DNA of 64,000 nucleotides, taken from the NCBI GenBank assembly GCA_003586115.2, contig QVOM02000074.1:4490521-4554520 (forward strand), in the 5' to 3' direction. Positions within the stretch are counted from its first letter, which is position 1; each line of letters opens with the position of its first letter. This document shows positions 1-12,640 of the stretch, piece by piece. The translations under genes were made by a program, and so were the position numbers. The DNA comes from Salvator merianae. Taxonomy: Eukaryota > Chordata > Lepidosauria > Squamata > Teiidae. The notes beneath the pieces were generated by a model. That model saw only the letters and a list, made by a program, of their open reading frames with translations. It made no database searches and was not told the DNA's origin.

Positions 1-27
1 TCATAAAAAGTTAATACTGCTCATTAC

Positions 28-52
28 CATCATCATCAACAACAACAACAAC
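28..52. repeat. (ATC)n(AAC)n microsatellite
   Basis: A short run of ATC units passes directly into AAC units. It is a simple repeat with no visible coding role. Confidence 0.9.
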
Positions 53-1170
53 TAGCATTGCAAAACACTTCTACTATTTCTGGACTGGATGATCTGGGGT
101 CTGAGTGGCAGTGAGACCTGCACTGATCCAGCCTCCAAGAAGCGTATTTCCCACCATAGCAAGATATTATATCATTATTCTGAGAATTACTGAGCCCTTC
201 ATTTCTTTTCCTGAATTCATTAATCCACCTCCAACCCTTCATTAATAGCGTGAGCAATACAATTATAGTCCACACAAATGATGCATTTCTCTTTAGAAAA
301 AGAGAAATGTGTGTGTACACCCACATCAGTAAAACAATATTGCCTTCTCTATTCCAGCAAAACAGGTGTAACTATTTTACTGTTTTGCAGTGATATCATA
401 GCCCAAAATTAGCCTTAGCTGGCAGCAAACGTTTTAAGAATCTTTCCCTTATGAAACAGGAAGAACTTGGTGTCCCTCTGAAATCCTGTACTCATGAGAA
501 GGGTTTTCTTTTTTTGACAGAGTGGAGGTGGGGAACAGGCAGTCCTTTTTTTAGAGATCAGCATAAAAGACTAAGAACACGTTTTTTCTCCAAGTCTTGA
601 CAGTATGTTTTACTTTAGCAACCTTTTGGTCTAATTGGCTAGATTTGCTCCCTTACATGCCAATTGTTGTCTTGTCTTCAGCGAAAGCTACGAACTTAAT
701 TTTTAAAAAAATAACATTTGGAGTTCTACTGCTGTTTAAGAGAGTCCAACAGCTGCTGTAGTAAATATCTGTTCATCTGATGCTCACCCTGTGTAAGATT
801 TATATGCACGTACACATGTGCACGAGTGTGTACATGAAAAGAAATCTTATATGACAGAAATATCTCTCAGTTTCTAACAACCTACACTGCAAGCTCAATG
901 GATGTTTTTAGGGTTTCTTATAACTCAAGAGACTGAAATCTGCATAATTTTGCTGTAGCCCTACATGATGCTACTTTTTCACAGCGCTGTCCCAGTGAGA
1001 CAACTGGAGAGCAAGGAAGTGGCCGTTGGGAAGGAAACAAAGGGTTCCTTAACTCTATCAGTGACTTTCTCCATGAATGCATGATGATCAAGACCCATGT
1101 TTAGCATACTGTAAAAAATAAAAATGGACTGAGAAAGAAAGTGAATTTTATGGACTGGACATAATAACTT
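53..1170. other. 5' flank, nothing recognised
   Basis: AT-rich intergenic sequence. I see no splice-bounded coding segment, no repeat family I can name and no strong palindrome. Short open frames here have no recognisable protein content. Confidence 0.6.
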
Positions 1171-1868
1171 AAGAGGAGCCCTGCTGGATCAGACCACAGC
1201 CCATCTAGTCCAGCATCCCATCTCATACAGTGGCCCATCAATTGCTTCTGAGCATTCCCAAGCAGAAAATGAAGGCAAAAACTTTACCTGCTCCTGACTC
1301 CCTGAAAATGGCTTTTAGAGGCATCCTGCGTGTCTCACCAACCTGGAGGTGGTACCTGAGCATCCATTCTGGTCGCCATTGATACACCTGACCTCCATGA
1401 ATTTGTCTAACCCTTTCTTGAAGCTATCCAGACTGGTTGCTGTAACCATCTCTTCTGGTAGTAAATTCATAGTAAATTTCCTAACTTTCCTGCCCATCAG
1501 CTTCATAGAGTGCCCCTTAGTCTTAATGTATGATAGTGAACATAATTTTTCAACATATTTTTCTCTAGCCACTTTCTCCACACCATGCATGATTTTATAT
1601 ACATCAATCAGGTCCCCTTTTAAACACTATCTTTCAAGGTTGAAGAGGCCTAGACATTGCAGCCTGCTTTCTTAAGGGTGATGTTCCAGCCCCTTGATCA
1701 TTCTGGTTGTCCTTTTCTGTATCTTTTCCAATTCCACAATATCCTTTCTGAGGTGAGGTAACCAGAACTGTACATGATATTCCATATTTGGCCTCACCGT
1801 AGATTTATAAAGAGGCACAATGATGCTTGCTGACTTATTTTCTATTTCCTTCCTAATTGCCTAACTAG
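1171..1868 (-). mobile_element. CR1-type LINE 3' portion, antisense
   Basis: The + strand begins with the phrase CCTGCTGGATCAGACC and continues through a long segment I recognise as the antisense of a common sauropsid CR1-like LINE 3' region. Landmarks include 'ATGAATTTGTCTAA', 'CACCATGCATGATTTTATA' and 'CCAGAACTGTACATGATATT', in the family order. The open frames on both strands of this segment (91 and 108 aa) are by-products of the decayed repeat. The clade name is from memory; it could be another CR1/L2-group LINE. Confidence 0.7.
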
Positions 1869-3926
1869 GATAACAGATAAAGTAAACAAATGCTGGCTGA
1901 GACCACACTGGGTTGGTAGATTGGCTTAGTGGACTCCTTGGAACTCTTCATTCACACTGCAGACTAGTCTATCAGGAGCCCTTCTGGTAGAATGCTGCAT
2001 CCTCATGAAATGAGGCATCAAACTTGGCTACAGCATAAAAGTGGTTCATGCAGCATTCCAGGCTGGTACCCCAGAAGAGCCATTCATGTATGGACAGCAC
2101 ACAAGTGGATGGCTTGGTCTACCAAGGCCAAGAAGCCCAGGGCCATTTTGCCTGGCACACGGAAGCAGCACTGCTTCTCGGCATCTGGCCAAAACATCCC
2201 TGGCGGGTAACTAACCCAGCCTCTGAAGTTGGGCTGGGTTGGGCCACTAGCAGCTTGTCTTGTCTTGGCTCAGATCATACTATCAAAGGTCTCAAGCAGA
2301 ATATGCAAAATGGGTGAACAGATATAGAGTTCTCATTTCTTTCAGGAGGGGCTGGTCCGTAAGGACAAAGGGAATATGTCCCCATTATGTCCTGAACCCC
2401 AGACCTGGGTTCTCTTGACTGATGTTTCTCCCTTGTTTTACAATCCATGGATGTCTAAGCAGCACATAAGCTTATGCATTTTCCTCAGAGGTAAATATCC
2501 TCAATGAAGCCTAATCACATGTTGCATGCATATAATCTAGCCCTGAGCTTAGTATTATCTGAACCTTTTAATCCTTGCTCCACCTTCTGTTGACTACCCT
2601 GCCCTCTGTCTCACCAACCCAGTGGATTGTATCTTTAACAGTAAGAGAAAAAAATAGATTGCATTCTCCATATCTATGGGCTCTTCATAATCAGAGTTCT
2701 GAAAATGTGGTAATTCCTTTTTCTTCCTGTTGACTTGCTGATTAAAATTTGCATTTTTATCCCAAATTAATAACAGTGGCTACAATTGAAAATAGGGTAT
2801 GGGGCCTATTTTAAAAATTAGTTTTGCTTTCTTTCATTTTTATTGATTTAATGTGTATTTGCAAACATGCTGGCTTCCCTGTGGGTGAGTCTCTTCAACA
2901 AACCTGTAGCACTACAAAAGACTGACACATTGTCTTATATTTCTGAAGTAACTTCCAGTAGTTATCTGTATACCTGTCCTCACATTAAAATACAGTGAGG
3001 TGGGGATATGGAATTTAAAAGAGAAAAGTCCATAGATTACCCACCTATGAGTAGACACTTATATGTCAATTTTAATAGAGCAACAGTATATGGATTTCTT
3101 TGCACCACCAATTACGTTGAACATAAGAATACAGTCCAAAAGAAAAAGTGATGGAGACCAGAACTACTGTTGTGACATCTTTTATTGTTCTATTGTTTTG
3201 TTAACACTGTGACCCACCTTAAGATCTTTGGTCAAGGGTGGGGCCACAGTCACGACCTAGGGTGGAACCAGAACTCAGGCCATTTTAGGCCTAGTCACCC
3301 GTACCTTCGGCTGGAGACGAGACAGCTCCAGGAGCAGCACAGCTACATCACTACCAGCAGAAGGTGGGCAAGGGCATGCCAGGCAGGCCAGCTCAGATCA
3401 CCCCTCTGACTCTGAACTCCAGAGCCTGCTGGCTGCCCTCCACACACGCGGCAACCGTATGCAACTGGATGTCCTTCCTGGGGCAAGGTGGCTCCATGGG
3501 TGGTGCAGCCAGAACATGGCCCTTTGGTTCTCGGTGCCAGAGCCTGTTCTCTGTGCTGTTGCTGAGCTGGATATGGACAGGAAACCCTTCACCTGGATCT
3601 GTTTCCAGCAGCTGAAACAGACTCAGTGCTGGGATTATTCAAATGAAGCATAGTCCTGATGGGGGAGGGCAGTCCTCAGAAAAGATGAAAATGCACTTTG
3701 GTGTTTGATTTCTGAGGACTAAAGGCAGCCTTCACTCTTCTTAAACCTAACATGTTACCATAGCCTGGGATATAAATACTAAAATACTAAAAATAAATGA
3801 ATAAATAAATTTCACCTCTGTGGCAAAATCAGTGGCAGCCTGTGGATTAGAACCACAGGATAGATGAGATGGAACAACAGCATGACTAACAGGTTTTCTT
3901 TTACCTATCCTATCCAGACTAGAGGG
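1869..3926. other. Intergenic, unclassified; GC-richer patch at 3220-3650
   Basis: No host exon recognised. The segment around 3220-3650 is clearly richer in G+C than its surroundings and has several overlapping short frames on both strands, which suggests an unidentified old insertion rather than a gene. A short AT-rich tail with AAATAAATGAATAAATAAAT at about 3790-3810 resembles a retroposon 3' end. Confidence 0.5.
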
Positions 3927-4115
3927 AGGGACTGTAGCTCAGTGGTAGAGCAAACTTCTTGGAAAGCAAAGGGTCACCAATTCAATCCCAGCCGCCCTTG
4001 GAAGTAGGCAATGACAAACCATTTTTGGCAAGAAAACTGCACAAGGTGCCTCCAGAGGCGACCATGCAGTCAACTGAGTCAGACACAATTTCATGGTACC
4101 AAGAAACAACAACAT
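3927..4115 (+). mobile_element. tRNA-derived SINE
   Basis: The head reads GGGACTGTAGCTCAGTGGTAG, a polymerase III A box of tRNA-Ala type. About 40 bp later a B-box-like segment (CCAATTCAATCCCAG) follows. The body continues with 'CAGAGGCGACCATGCAGTCA' and ends in an (AAC)n-like tail, AAACAACAACA. A tRNA head joined to a BovB-like tail is the layout of squamate Sauria-type SINEs. Family assignment is by recall. The SINE would depend on a LINE partner (BovB is present elsewhere in this window) for retrotransposition. Confidence 0.75.
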
Positions 4116-4220
4116 TCAAGCTAGAATCAGGTATGTATTGATCCGGGCCTACTTTAGTTTTGCTAAAGTGAAGCTTTTAGTTGCTCTATTTGTCCCATTT
4201 CGTTTGACTCTAACTCTGAT

Positions 4221-4429
4221 CTGTGGCCCAGCGACAGCTCATTGCTTTAAGAACGGGTGTTCACAAATTGCAGGAAAGGCAGATTGCTGGCCGCGAAAAC
4301 ATGCCCTTCCCTGGGTGGGTTTTGCAGTGGCCTGCTGCGTGAAAACTGAGACCCCAGGACCAGCGATCCCCCTTTCCCACAGCTTGTGAACACCCGTTCT
4401 TAAAGCAACAAGCCGTCACTGCTGTGGTC
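4221..4429. mobile_element. hAT-type foldback MITE (193 bp) with 8-bp target duplication
   Basis: The element is 4229-4421. It starts CAGCGACAGC and ends with the complement of CAGTGACGGC. The inverted arms extend about 37 bp and include TTTAAGAACGGGTGTTCACAA on the left and its exact complement on the right. The direct repeats flanking it are CTGTGGCC (4221-4228) and CTGTGGTC (4422-4429), 7 of 8 identical. An 8-bp target duplication with CAG...CTG ends is the signature of hAT transposons. No coding sequence is present, so it must be non-autonomous. It shares terminal features with the element at 49960-50159. Confidence 0.8.
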
Positions 4430-5701
4430 AGCACTGGCAAAAATGTATTTAGCACCTGCTCTGGCAAAATCCAATACGTACACTAAGCTTGAAGTTATGG
4501 AGTGAACGAGGGCTGGAAATATTTGTGCTTCAAGCCTTGAAAGGCATGTGCCTCATGCCTTGAAAATGAAGACAAAGAGCCAGAAAAAGAGTAAGAATGA
4601 GTGGTTGACCTCCCGGGAGCTCAGTGAACCTGCAGCATGTATCTTCCTCTTGTCCCCATCTGCTTTGGAAAGTTTCCTGTCTAGAAAGATGGATGTACAC
4701 TTTAAAAAAATAATAATGAATAAAATAATGCCCCCATTGTGCAGGAGGCCTTTAGGAAGAAATGTTTTCCATGCCTTGAACACATTTTTCCAGGCCCCAT
4801 TTTCTGGTATGTGATTCCTAAAGCTAGGAATTCCTTGTCAGAAAGCACAAACAAGACATGATGTGTCAAACATGACTGTAAACAAGGCTCAATCCTAGTA
4901 CTATATAACATGTACTGATTAAGTGCCACAAGAACTGTAAGGGTAAAAAGAACTGAACCATGCCACTGCAGACTTCTTCAGCAATTTCTTGGATGATTCC
5001 TCTCCCTCCCTCTCCTGAGGCCTTCTGGGCTTACAGCTAGTAATGCATTCAGAACAAAGGAAGATACAGGCCCTAACGAAGTTAGGAAGTTCAGTCATTC
5101 CTATTCTTCTCCTAAAACTGGGGTCATCACTACTGCCTTACGGGTGATTTGGGCTATTGGTGACAAGAGAAGGTTGTAGTTGAACCACACTGCCTGAAAG
5201 AGGCACAAGTCTGATCTCCAGGACCTCCCTGCAAGAGGATGTGGCTAACTATTTCGTATCCTTCCCGAGGAAGTCGCACAGATGTAGCCATGTAGTTGGC
5301 CAGCTATGATTGACAAGAAGGGTTGATATCTCCATTTCTCCATAACAAAACAGAGTAAATCCAGTAAAACTAACCACGTATTAATTTCTTGTTTACTTCT
5401 TTCTCAACCTTCCCATTCTAACCCATTTCTATGGTGACAATTTAGTACATGGATTGAACCATGGAGTCTCTTTCGGCTCCATAAAGTACCATGTACATCT
5501 CTGCAATTATTGATAAGTCTGCTGAAATTATTTTTACTTTGCTCACAACTAATTTCATTTTATTTAATTAAACTCTAATTGTATCTATACATGCTGAACA
5601 CAGAGCCATGTATATTCAGGTTAAGGATGGAAAATCTTTAAGTCTTGCCTGTTTTAACAGTAGTCCAAATTATAACAGAGGTTGTGCAGATTCACATTTC
5701 A
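4430..5701. other. Intergenic, nothing recognised
   Basis: No exon, RNA gene or named repeat recognised. Short frames on both strands have no recognisable content. Confidence 0.5.
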
Positions 5702-5703
5702 AT

Positions 5704-5738
<35 letters not shown>

Positions 5739-6170
5739 TATTTCTGTCTCACCCTATATCTGGGAAGGTCTCAGGGCAGATCACAATAAAATCAGCATAA
5801 AAACAGACCAAATGAATTGGTTAAAACAGTGCCAGGGCCTGCATTGGGAGGGGATGCTGTTTCCTCAACCAAAAGCCAGGGTAAAGAGATGTGTCCTCAC
5901 CAGCCATCTGAATATGTACAATGAGAGTGTCTGATGCATCTCAGAGGGGAGACTATTCCATAGCCTGTGGGCTACCACTGAGACTGCCCTCCCATGTGTC
6001 CCCACCCCCTTAACTGCTAAAGGAGGTGGCATTGCTGAGAGGGGCTCACTGGCAGATCTTTGGGCATGGGAGGAAGTATTCCTTTAGATATTTGGGGCCC
6101 AAGCCACTTAGGGCCTCATAAGTTAATGTTAATATCTTGAACTGGATTTGGTAACAAATTTAAAAGCACA
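5702..6170 (-). mobile_element. L2-type LINE 3' end, antisense, with (TTTA)n tail
   Basis: A (TTTA)n tract at 5702-5740 is followed by GTCTCAGGGCAGATCACAA and, near 5880, GGGTAAAGAGATGTGTCCTC. The latter segment matches, in reverse complement, the segment near 35640-35745 of this window, so both belong to one LINE family whose 3' end is seen repeatedly here (also 43590-43790, 47860-48060 and 57505-57840). The sense strand would end in an A-rich AAAT tail. No intact reading frame remains. Confidence 0.65.
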
Positions 6171-6310
6171 AGTTCCAATACTGAACCTTGGGGGAACCCC
6201 TTTTTCTTTCCCTCTATTCTGAAAATTTCCCATTTGTTACTACTCACTGTTTCCTATTCTTTAGCCCATTGCCAATCCTCTTACTCCATGATTGATGAGT
6301 TTATGCAAAC
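6155..6310 (-). mobile_element. CR1 ORF2 reverse-transcriptase fragment, antisense
   Basis: Read on the minus strand, this piece gives a decayed match to the CR1 reverse-transcriptase segment that surrounds the motif R-K-Q-x-V-V-x-N-G, followed by a G-V-P-type turn. Stops interrupt it. Together with the CR1 3' end at 6823-7365 it may be the remnant of one antisense CR1 with an internal deletion. Confidence 0.45.
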
Positions 6311-6822
6311 ATAGAAAGCTTTAAACTACCTGGAGTCATCAATAGTTTGGGTGTCTCCTTACTGAGGATTGGTGGACTCACGTATTGTTTTGTTTTACCT
6401 GCTGCTTTTGCTATAAAGTTGTCACTGTTATTCTACTTTTTTATAAGAATGACAATGAATAAAACTTCAGTGGCTATGAGTTTGAGCTGTGGACTAACCA
6501 AATGAGCTGAAGGGTTGCCTCTCTTATAAAACTATAACATAGCCTTAGGCAGGCCACTGGATTTACACCTCAACTTTCCACTTGCAATATTTTTTAAAGT
6601 GCTTTATAGTAGAAATGTGAAAGCTCAGGGTTTTGTTTTGTTTTAAATAGAAAACATTAATTTTTTTTACTCATTTTTCCTGCCTTTTTTCCTAGGAAAA
6701 CGGCCTTTCAGAATTTCCCTATTTTCTTCCAAGCCTTCACATCTCTAATTCATAAGTAAACAACCATAGGAGGGCTTAACTGGTATTTTGTTTCAGAGAC
6801 TGTGCTCCAAAATGGACTATTA

Positions 6823-7365
6823 GAGAATCATAGAATCAGAGTTGGAAGGGACATCCAGGGTCATAAGTCCAATCCCCTGTTCAATGCAGGATTCACTAAA
6901 CCATTCCAGATAGATGTCTGTGCAACCTGTCCTTGAAGACCTCCAGGAAGGAGAGCTCACACCACCCCCTGTGGTAACCTGTTCCATTGACTGATTGCCC
7001 TTACTATTAGAAAGTTTTTTTCCTAATATTTAGTCTGTATCTACTCTCTTGAAGTTTCTAGTCCTTCTTTCATGTGTAAGAGAATAGGATCAATCCCTCT
7101 GCACTGTGACAGCCCTTCAGATACTTGAAAACAGCTATCATGTCTCCTCTCAGTCTTCTCTTCTGCAGGCTAAACATTCCTAGATCCTTTAACCGTTCCT
7201 CGTAGGACATGGTTAGCAGACCACTCACCAATTTGGTAGCCCTCCCCAAACTTGCTCCAGTTTGTCAATGTTTTTTTTTTAAATTGGGGTGCCCAGAACT
7301 GGACATAGTACTCCAGACAAGGCCTGACCAGGGTAGAGTAAAGAGGGATAATTACTTCTCGTGAT
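6823..7365 (-). mobile_element. CR1 LINE 3' end, antisense, with terminal octamer
   Basis: The + strand starts AGAATCATAGAATCAGAG, which on the minus strand gives the CR1 3'-terminal octamer array (ATTCTRTG)n. The next 540 bp follow the CR1 3' region: 'TTGGAAGGGACATCCAGGGT', 'TCATGTCTCCTCTCAGTCTT', 'AACCGTTCCTCGTAGGACAT' and 'CCCAGAACTGGACATAGTAC'. CR1 lacks a poly(A) tail and is usually 5'-truncated; this copy fits that pattern. No coding capacity remains. Confidence 0.9.
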
Positions 7366-10300
7366 CTACCATTCCATGCAGGTGCTACAGAACTGGGGCG
7401 ATGTGTTCTTTTGACAGGTCTTAGTATGTAATCTAGTGGCTCCTTTCAAACTTAAATTTTTAATAAATCTGGACTTGATATACTTATTAGCCTTTACTGA
7501 TTTAAGACAGCTGCCAACTCTTCCATCTGGAAAGTTACTAACAAGATTCAATAAAGTTTTCATGTCAAAAAGAAAGTTGCTGTACTTAATAAATAAACTA
7601 AAACTAAATAAGCCTCTCACTTTAATGTTCCTCAGAGTCAGCAACCCAAGCAACCGCCTACCTGCCCCTGAACTCATTCTGGATGGTAACAGAAGTGTGA
7701 AGCAAGGTGGCTTTCTGTTCATTCACTGATACTGTATTCAAAAGTAGTATAATAGTAAAAACGGAGAGTTGATCCTACTTTGCCCTCAGTTTGATTCTCA
7801 TTCCTTTTTAAGTTGCTAATTAGAAATTCTACCTTTTGTCACTATCCCAAGACTGAAATCCCTCTGCATTTGGTGACTTATTCCCCCACCTGACATCTTA
7901 CTGCAACTCTGATTATTTAAGATTGACCAACTCCTTGCTAGGAACAGCTTGATCATCCTCTGCCTAATCCAGCAAAAGAGCTTTTCTGTCCAAGTAAACA
8001 ACCTAATCTTGTCAAGGCTTAACATTAGTTTATTGGCCCTTATCTGACCAACTACTCATTCAAGATATTGATTCACTGTTTCCAGTGCTGGATGTCACCA
8101 GAATACTAATGTATGTCAACTCAACATTCACAGAAAATTTACTGTAGATCCATGTAAATTTAGATTAGGGATAACAAACAGCAGAGGAAAGAAATCAACC
8201 CTGTGAAATTTACAGTGCAAAAGACATAAATTAAAAATATTCTACAGCTGGACTTCTAAGTACAGAACAACATGGACATTGCATTAAGAGCCCGAATACT
8301 ATAATAAATGGTATCAAAAACCACTGGGAATCAAGGAAAATTAATACAGCCAAGCTCTCTTTTCTTTTTTGAGTAATAGATTACCCACATGGACAGGGCT
8401 GGCATTTTCTGTGGAAAATTCAAATTCATCACCAGACTGAAATGGATTTAGATAATTACTGTCATACAAGAGGTCCTGGACCTGTTTAGCACTCAAACTG
8501 CTATAGCATTTTGGGGGCTGGAGAAAGTTACTTTTGGAGTGACCTCACCTGAAGGCTTTTAGGGGTCCGCTGCTTTCTAGAAAACACCAGAAACTCCTAG
8601 ACCTGGCCTACATCTGCATCCTGTTGTGATGCTGGCCCCACAGGTAACATGGGATGCGTAGCACCATGTGGCCCACTGTCATAGATCCCATTATCCAGGC
8701 AACCTACCTGCAAATGCATTTTTGCAGATCTGAAGCTGACCTGACATTGGTTCTACAGCTGCCCATTCCAGAAGCTGGAAGTGCTTGTCATCATGTGAAC
8801 ACCACTGGCAGATGTTCTAATGGGCTTCACAACACACCAAGAATTAGCATGCTGTGAAAAGAAAGATACAGAAGTGGCTTGGAGCGATCCCTCTTCTGTC
8901 TTCCATTAAGGGGTGAGAATGCCATCACACACACACACCGCCACCAGCTCATTTACATTCCTAATTAATCAGATTGCCTATACTAGATGTTCTAAGTCAA
9001 GGGAGGCAGGACTCAAGCTCTCATATGCTTCATGGTAAAAAATTTACCCATGTAATTGGGCCATATTAATCTGTATTATACTTTGCATTTACTGTCTTTC
9101 TTCCAAAGAGTTCAAGTCAACAGCCTTTTTCTGCTTTGCTACCTTTTCGTACCACAACTCTGTGATTCAAGTCAGTCTGAGAGGCAGAGCTAGTGAGGCC
9201 CTAGGCAGAGTCATACATTGGGAATCTCAGTAAAGGAATCCTTCTTGAGTGTGCGGTGGGTCTCTCCATAACATTAGCTTTCTCCCACTCCAGGATGCTA
9301 CAGGAAGGAGTTCAAATTCTCTTGTGTTCTCTCTTTTAACCTTCTCCCAAAATTTTTTATGAAGCAGAAATGTGTTGCTGGGCTTTTTTTTTTTTTTTTG
9401 CATGCATGCATGTGTGAGGGAGAAATCAGATCAGATGTTAATACTCCTCACTATTTCTCTTTCCTTTCCTCCCTGAGGAAGGTTGAGGGGAGAGAGACAT
9501 CCAAACCAGAGAGCAGATTTGAAATGTTGATGTTCTTCCTTCATAAGAGGAGAGGAACGAGTGTTGAAAACGGAACCTTTTTGTCACTTGCACAGGACTC
9601 CCGAGTTTCCCACAGTAGCAGGAACTAGTCTTGTGCTATGGAAAGGCTGACAACATTGCAGTAAATCCTTCTCACTGGGAGAAAGACGAGGTTCCAGACA
9701 TTTGTGCTTGCTTTCATCTGCTGCAAGTAGAGACAAAAACAGGAATACAGATATTTTTCAAGAAAAGCCCATACATCCTTACAGTTGAAAGGAGAAGCTT
9801 CAAAGGGAGGAGAGATGAAGAGGAAGGAAGAAAAGGGGGCCATCCCAAACTCTATGCTGATCAGAGAGCAGCATCCTGGAGACAGCCCCTCACTTGCTAC
9901 AGCACTGCTCGGAAGAGCCATGTTTACTCCTTTCAGAGCAAAGAGAAACAGCAAGGCATTATTTCATATGTGCAGCTTGACAATGTGGGGCCTGCTTCTA
10001 TTGCCACTTTGTGCAGCAGCCTGATCAGCTCAGGCCAGGTAGCTTCAGTAGTGCTTTTTCCTAACACGTGAGGCCCTCGTTGGTCACCTAGCTTTTCTTA
10101 TACTAAAGCTACTGTACTTCTGGCTGAGTGAGGACTTCACAGGTCCTAGCCAATAGAGAATAAGGAAGTGACCTTAGAGATATTAATTGTCTGACTTGCA
10201 CAACTAGTACTTTCTGCTGAGAGAGCATACAACCAACTTAGGTAGTGTTGTACCTTATTCCAGATCCTTAGGATAGCACATCAACCTTATTGGGCACTGC

Positions 10301-10404
10301 AATCTTTCCTGGAGGGTTATTCTAAGATGTACTCCATTCCCATGGAAGCTTAGTGGAGCTTTCATTTGAGCATTGTTTTTATTGAATGAGGTTTTTAATT
10401 TTTT
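7366..10404. other. Intergenic, nothing recognised
   Basis: Contains several open frames of 60-146 codons on both strands (for example 9631-10071 on +), none with a recognisable domain, signal peptide or splice context. A short (CA)n lies near 8925-8940 and a T-run at about 9386-9399. Confidence 0.5.
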
Positions 10405-10500
10405 TCTTTAAACCACATATACTTTATATCAGTTTTATTGTAAGATGCTTTGAGACTTCTGGGTATAGGGCAAGATAGAAATACAAATAAATACATTATT
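10405..10500 (+). mobile_element. LINE or SINE 3' tail
   Basis: TTATTGTAAGATGCTTTGAG followed by a GGGCAAGATAGAAATACAAATAAATA tail (given here only as a class) matches the generic 3' ends of squamate L2/CORE-SINE retroposons. It is too short to name the family. Confidence 0.5.
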
Positions 10501-12545
10501 GGCACTGGCCCCTTTATTCTCCAATACCTTTTATCTCCAATTTAATTGGAGATTGTTTTAATAGTTTTTAGCACTGTGTTTGAAAATGTACTTTTACTGA
10601 TTTATTTTAGCTGAACATCTTGTTATTGTTTTAAATCACCATTAAAATACACACTTTTAAAAGCGGAGGCTGCACTTTTATGACCAGGGAAATCACTGTC
10701 CCTGTGACAGGATTCTCCCGTGTCACTGCTGGGCCATGTATATACGGCCAGCAGCTCCTGGCCTCCCAGGTTTTAAAGCTGTGAAGCAAAAGTATTATGG
10801 CTTCAAAGTTTCTGCCTAGGAAGATTGAGTGCCGGATGGGAAATGGCCCATTTTCTATCCCACACGAATCTGAGCCAGACAGAAATCAGTCAAAGTAAGC
10901 CGCTCCCACTGACATCGTCTCTCTTACTCGCCTCCAGGGTTTTCCACTAGAGTGCCTCTGAGGTTACATTTCTCAGAGCAGAGGATGACTGCAGGCCTGA
11001 TGGGGGTGGTGATGGTTGGTTGTCCCTCTTCAAAGAACTTGAACCAGGTATACCTTTTTCTTTAATCTTCTGGATACAGCCTGAATTATAGAATAGAAAT
11101 CTTTAAAATAGACATGAATATATGACCACTGTTAGCAGGCAATATAAAACTTAAAAGATTGGTCTTCCACTTGTTCCCTCCAGAGATTGATTGATTATTT
11201 ATTTATTTGTATTTTTATCCCTACTTATACCTGAAGGTCTCAGCGCAAGTTAGCAACAAGTGATATGTTGCACATACTGCAGCTCTGCTTAATTGTTAAA
11301 TAATGCTGTTGACAGTCAAACAGCAAACTGCACTGAAACATGCATTTGGTTTTAAAGTATAGGTAAGGAACCCTCACCAAGAAGACTATCACAGCCATTG
11401 TGCACTTGGCTTTAAAATTTATGTATGGAACCCACACCAGAAAAACACCAGCAGAGTCTTGATATTGCAACACACGTTCATACAGTTCAAAGCTTGCAGT
11501 TCTGTCGGCACAGAACTGACTGGGCTGCAGAGAAGTAGTTGGTGGAGCATGGCAAAGCATACTCTTGGGGCCTTCCATACAACCCCAACTGTTACATACA
11601 CAATAGCTTTTATTACAAACATGAGATGCTTGCTGCAGAATACTGTATTCAATTAGTACACTGTACTGTACTATAATGCATTTAAAAACAGAGCACTGAT
11701 GCAAGTACATTATATACGTTCATGAACTGTATTTGGTTATATGTTCATCAATACCAATGAATAATGATTTTCAGAATAATCAAAATAATGTAGTGAAGTG
11801 GCATTCATTGTTTTTACTGCATTTATTTCAGCTAAGATACTGTTAATAGACCACAAGCAAAGCATCTTACAATCTCATAAAAATAATCATAGTATCCCTA
11901 AACGTTATTGTTGTTAAAATTGAGAGTATAACCGAGTAGACATTTCAAACAGATCTTTTATTTACTGGGATTTCTAATAAATAAAAATCTAACACCTCAT
12001 CTGCATGTCTTAAGATGTTATTGCTCTCTCCCCAATTCTTAAAAAATACCCCACCCTTTTGTCTTTATTACTGGTTGGATTAAGCTAGGTGGGAATCCAG
12101 CAGCCTCAAGCAATGCACCCTTTCCTCCATTTCCCAGAATGTTTTTGCCCTGAGGCATTATTCATAGAAAGGGAAAGGGATGAAGAATCAGGAAGTCCCT
12201 GTCTGGTTTTCCAGCATCCATTCAAGCTCTTCATAATAGAAGACGATGACTCTGCCAGATAAACTTCGGACTGATTTTCCTAATGTTTTACTAGTGGAAG
12301 TTGGAACCTTAGCACTGTTCTTAATTTAGTTGCTCGAGGTTTGAATTATTTTGCTTGCAATATTTTCGTGGTAAGTACTTTTTCTATTTTTTTGCTTTTT
12401 GTCCAGGGTAAGGTTGCCTACTGTTTGTTGTGATTTGTATTGTTGATGTGCTTTACCTTGCTTTTAAAAATTTGGCTGGTTGTACTTATCATGTTTGCTG
12501 TGGGGAACAGTTTATTTCCTGCATGTATAGTTGCCTAGTGAGCTT
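10501..12545. other. Intergenic, nothing recognised; small retroposon tail near 11183-11250
   Basis: A TTATTTATTTATTTGTA tract followed by GAAGGTCTCAGCGCAAG at about 11190-11250 resembles the antisense start of the same L2-type 3' end as at 5702. A perfect 10-bp-arm palindrome (ATCTCCAATT, one base, AATTGGAGAT) lies near 10533-10553. The 156-codon minus-strand frame at 11240-11710 has no recognisable content. Confidence 0.45.
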
Positions 12546-12640
12546 TCATGAACACTTGGGGATTCAAACTCAGACCCTTAAGCATCTCCTGCAAAGCAGG
12601 ATCGGCACTGAGCTGTTGGCCATGGCTCCTTTGGAAAGCT
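12546..12640 (-). mobile_element. tRNA-Ala-like SINE head, antisense
   Basis: On the minus strand the order is an A-box-like CAGCTCAGTG, then CTGCTTTGCAGGAGATGC at the anticodon arm, then a B-box-like GAGTTTGAATCCCCA. This is the layout of a tRNA-Ala(TGC)-derived SINE head common in squamates. Several mismatches in the arms argue against a functional tRNA gene. Confidence 0.6.

Noticed and set aside
9631..10071. 146-codon open frame on + (with overlapping frames on both strands)
   Set aside because: No recognisable domain, no splice or promoter context, and codon content looks random; the opposite strand is open too.
11240..11710. 156-codon open frame on -
   Set aside because: Cysteine- and hydrophobic-rich but without known motifs, and it overlaps a retroposon tail at one end.
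12546..12640. Functional tRNA-Ala gene
   Set aside because: Arms of the cloverleaf have several mismatches, and the sequence fits a SINE head better.
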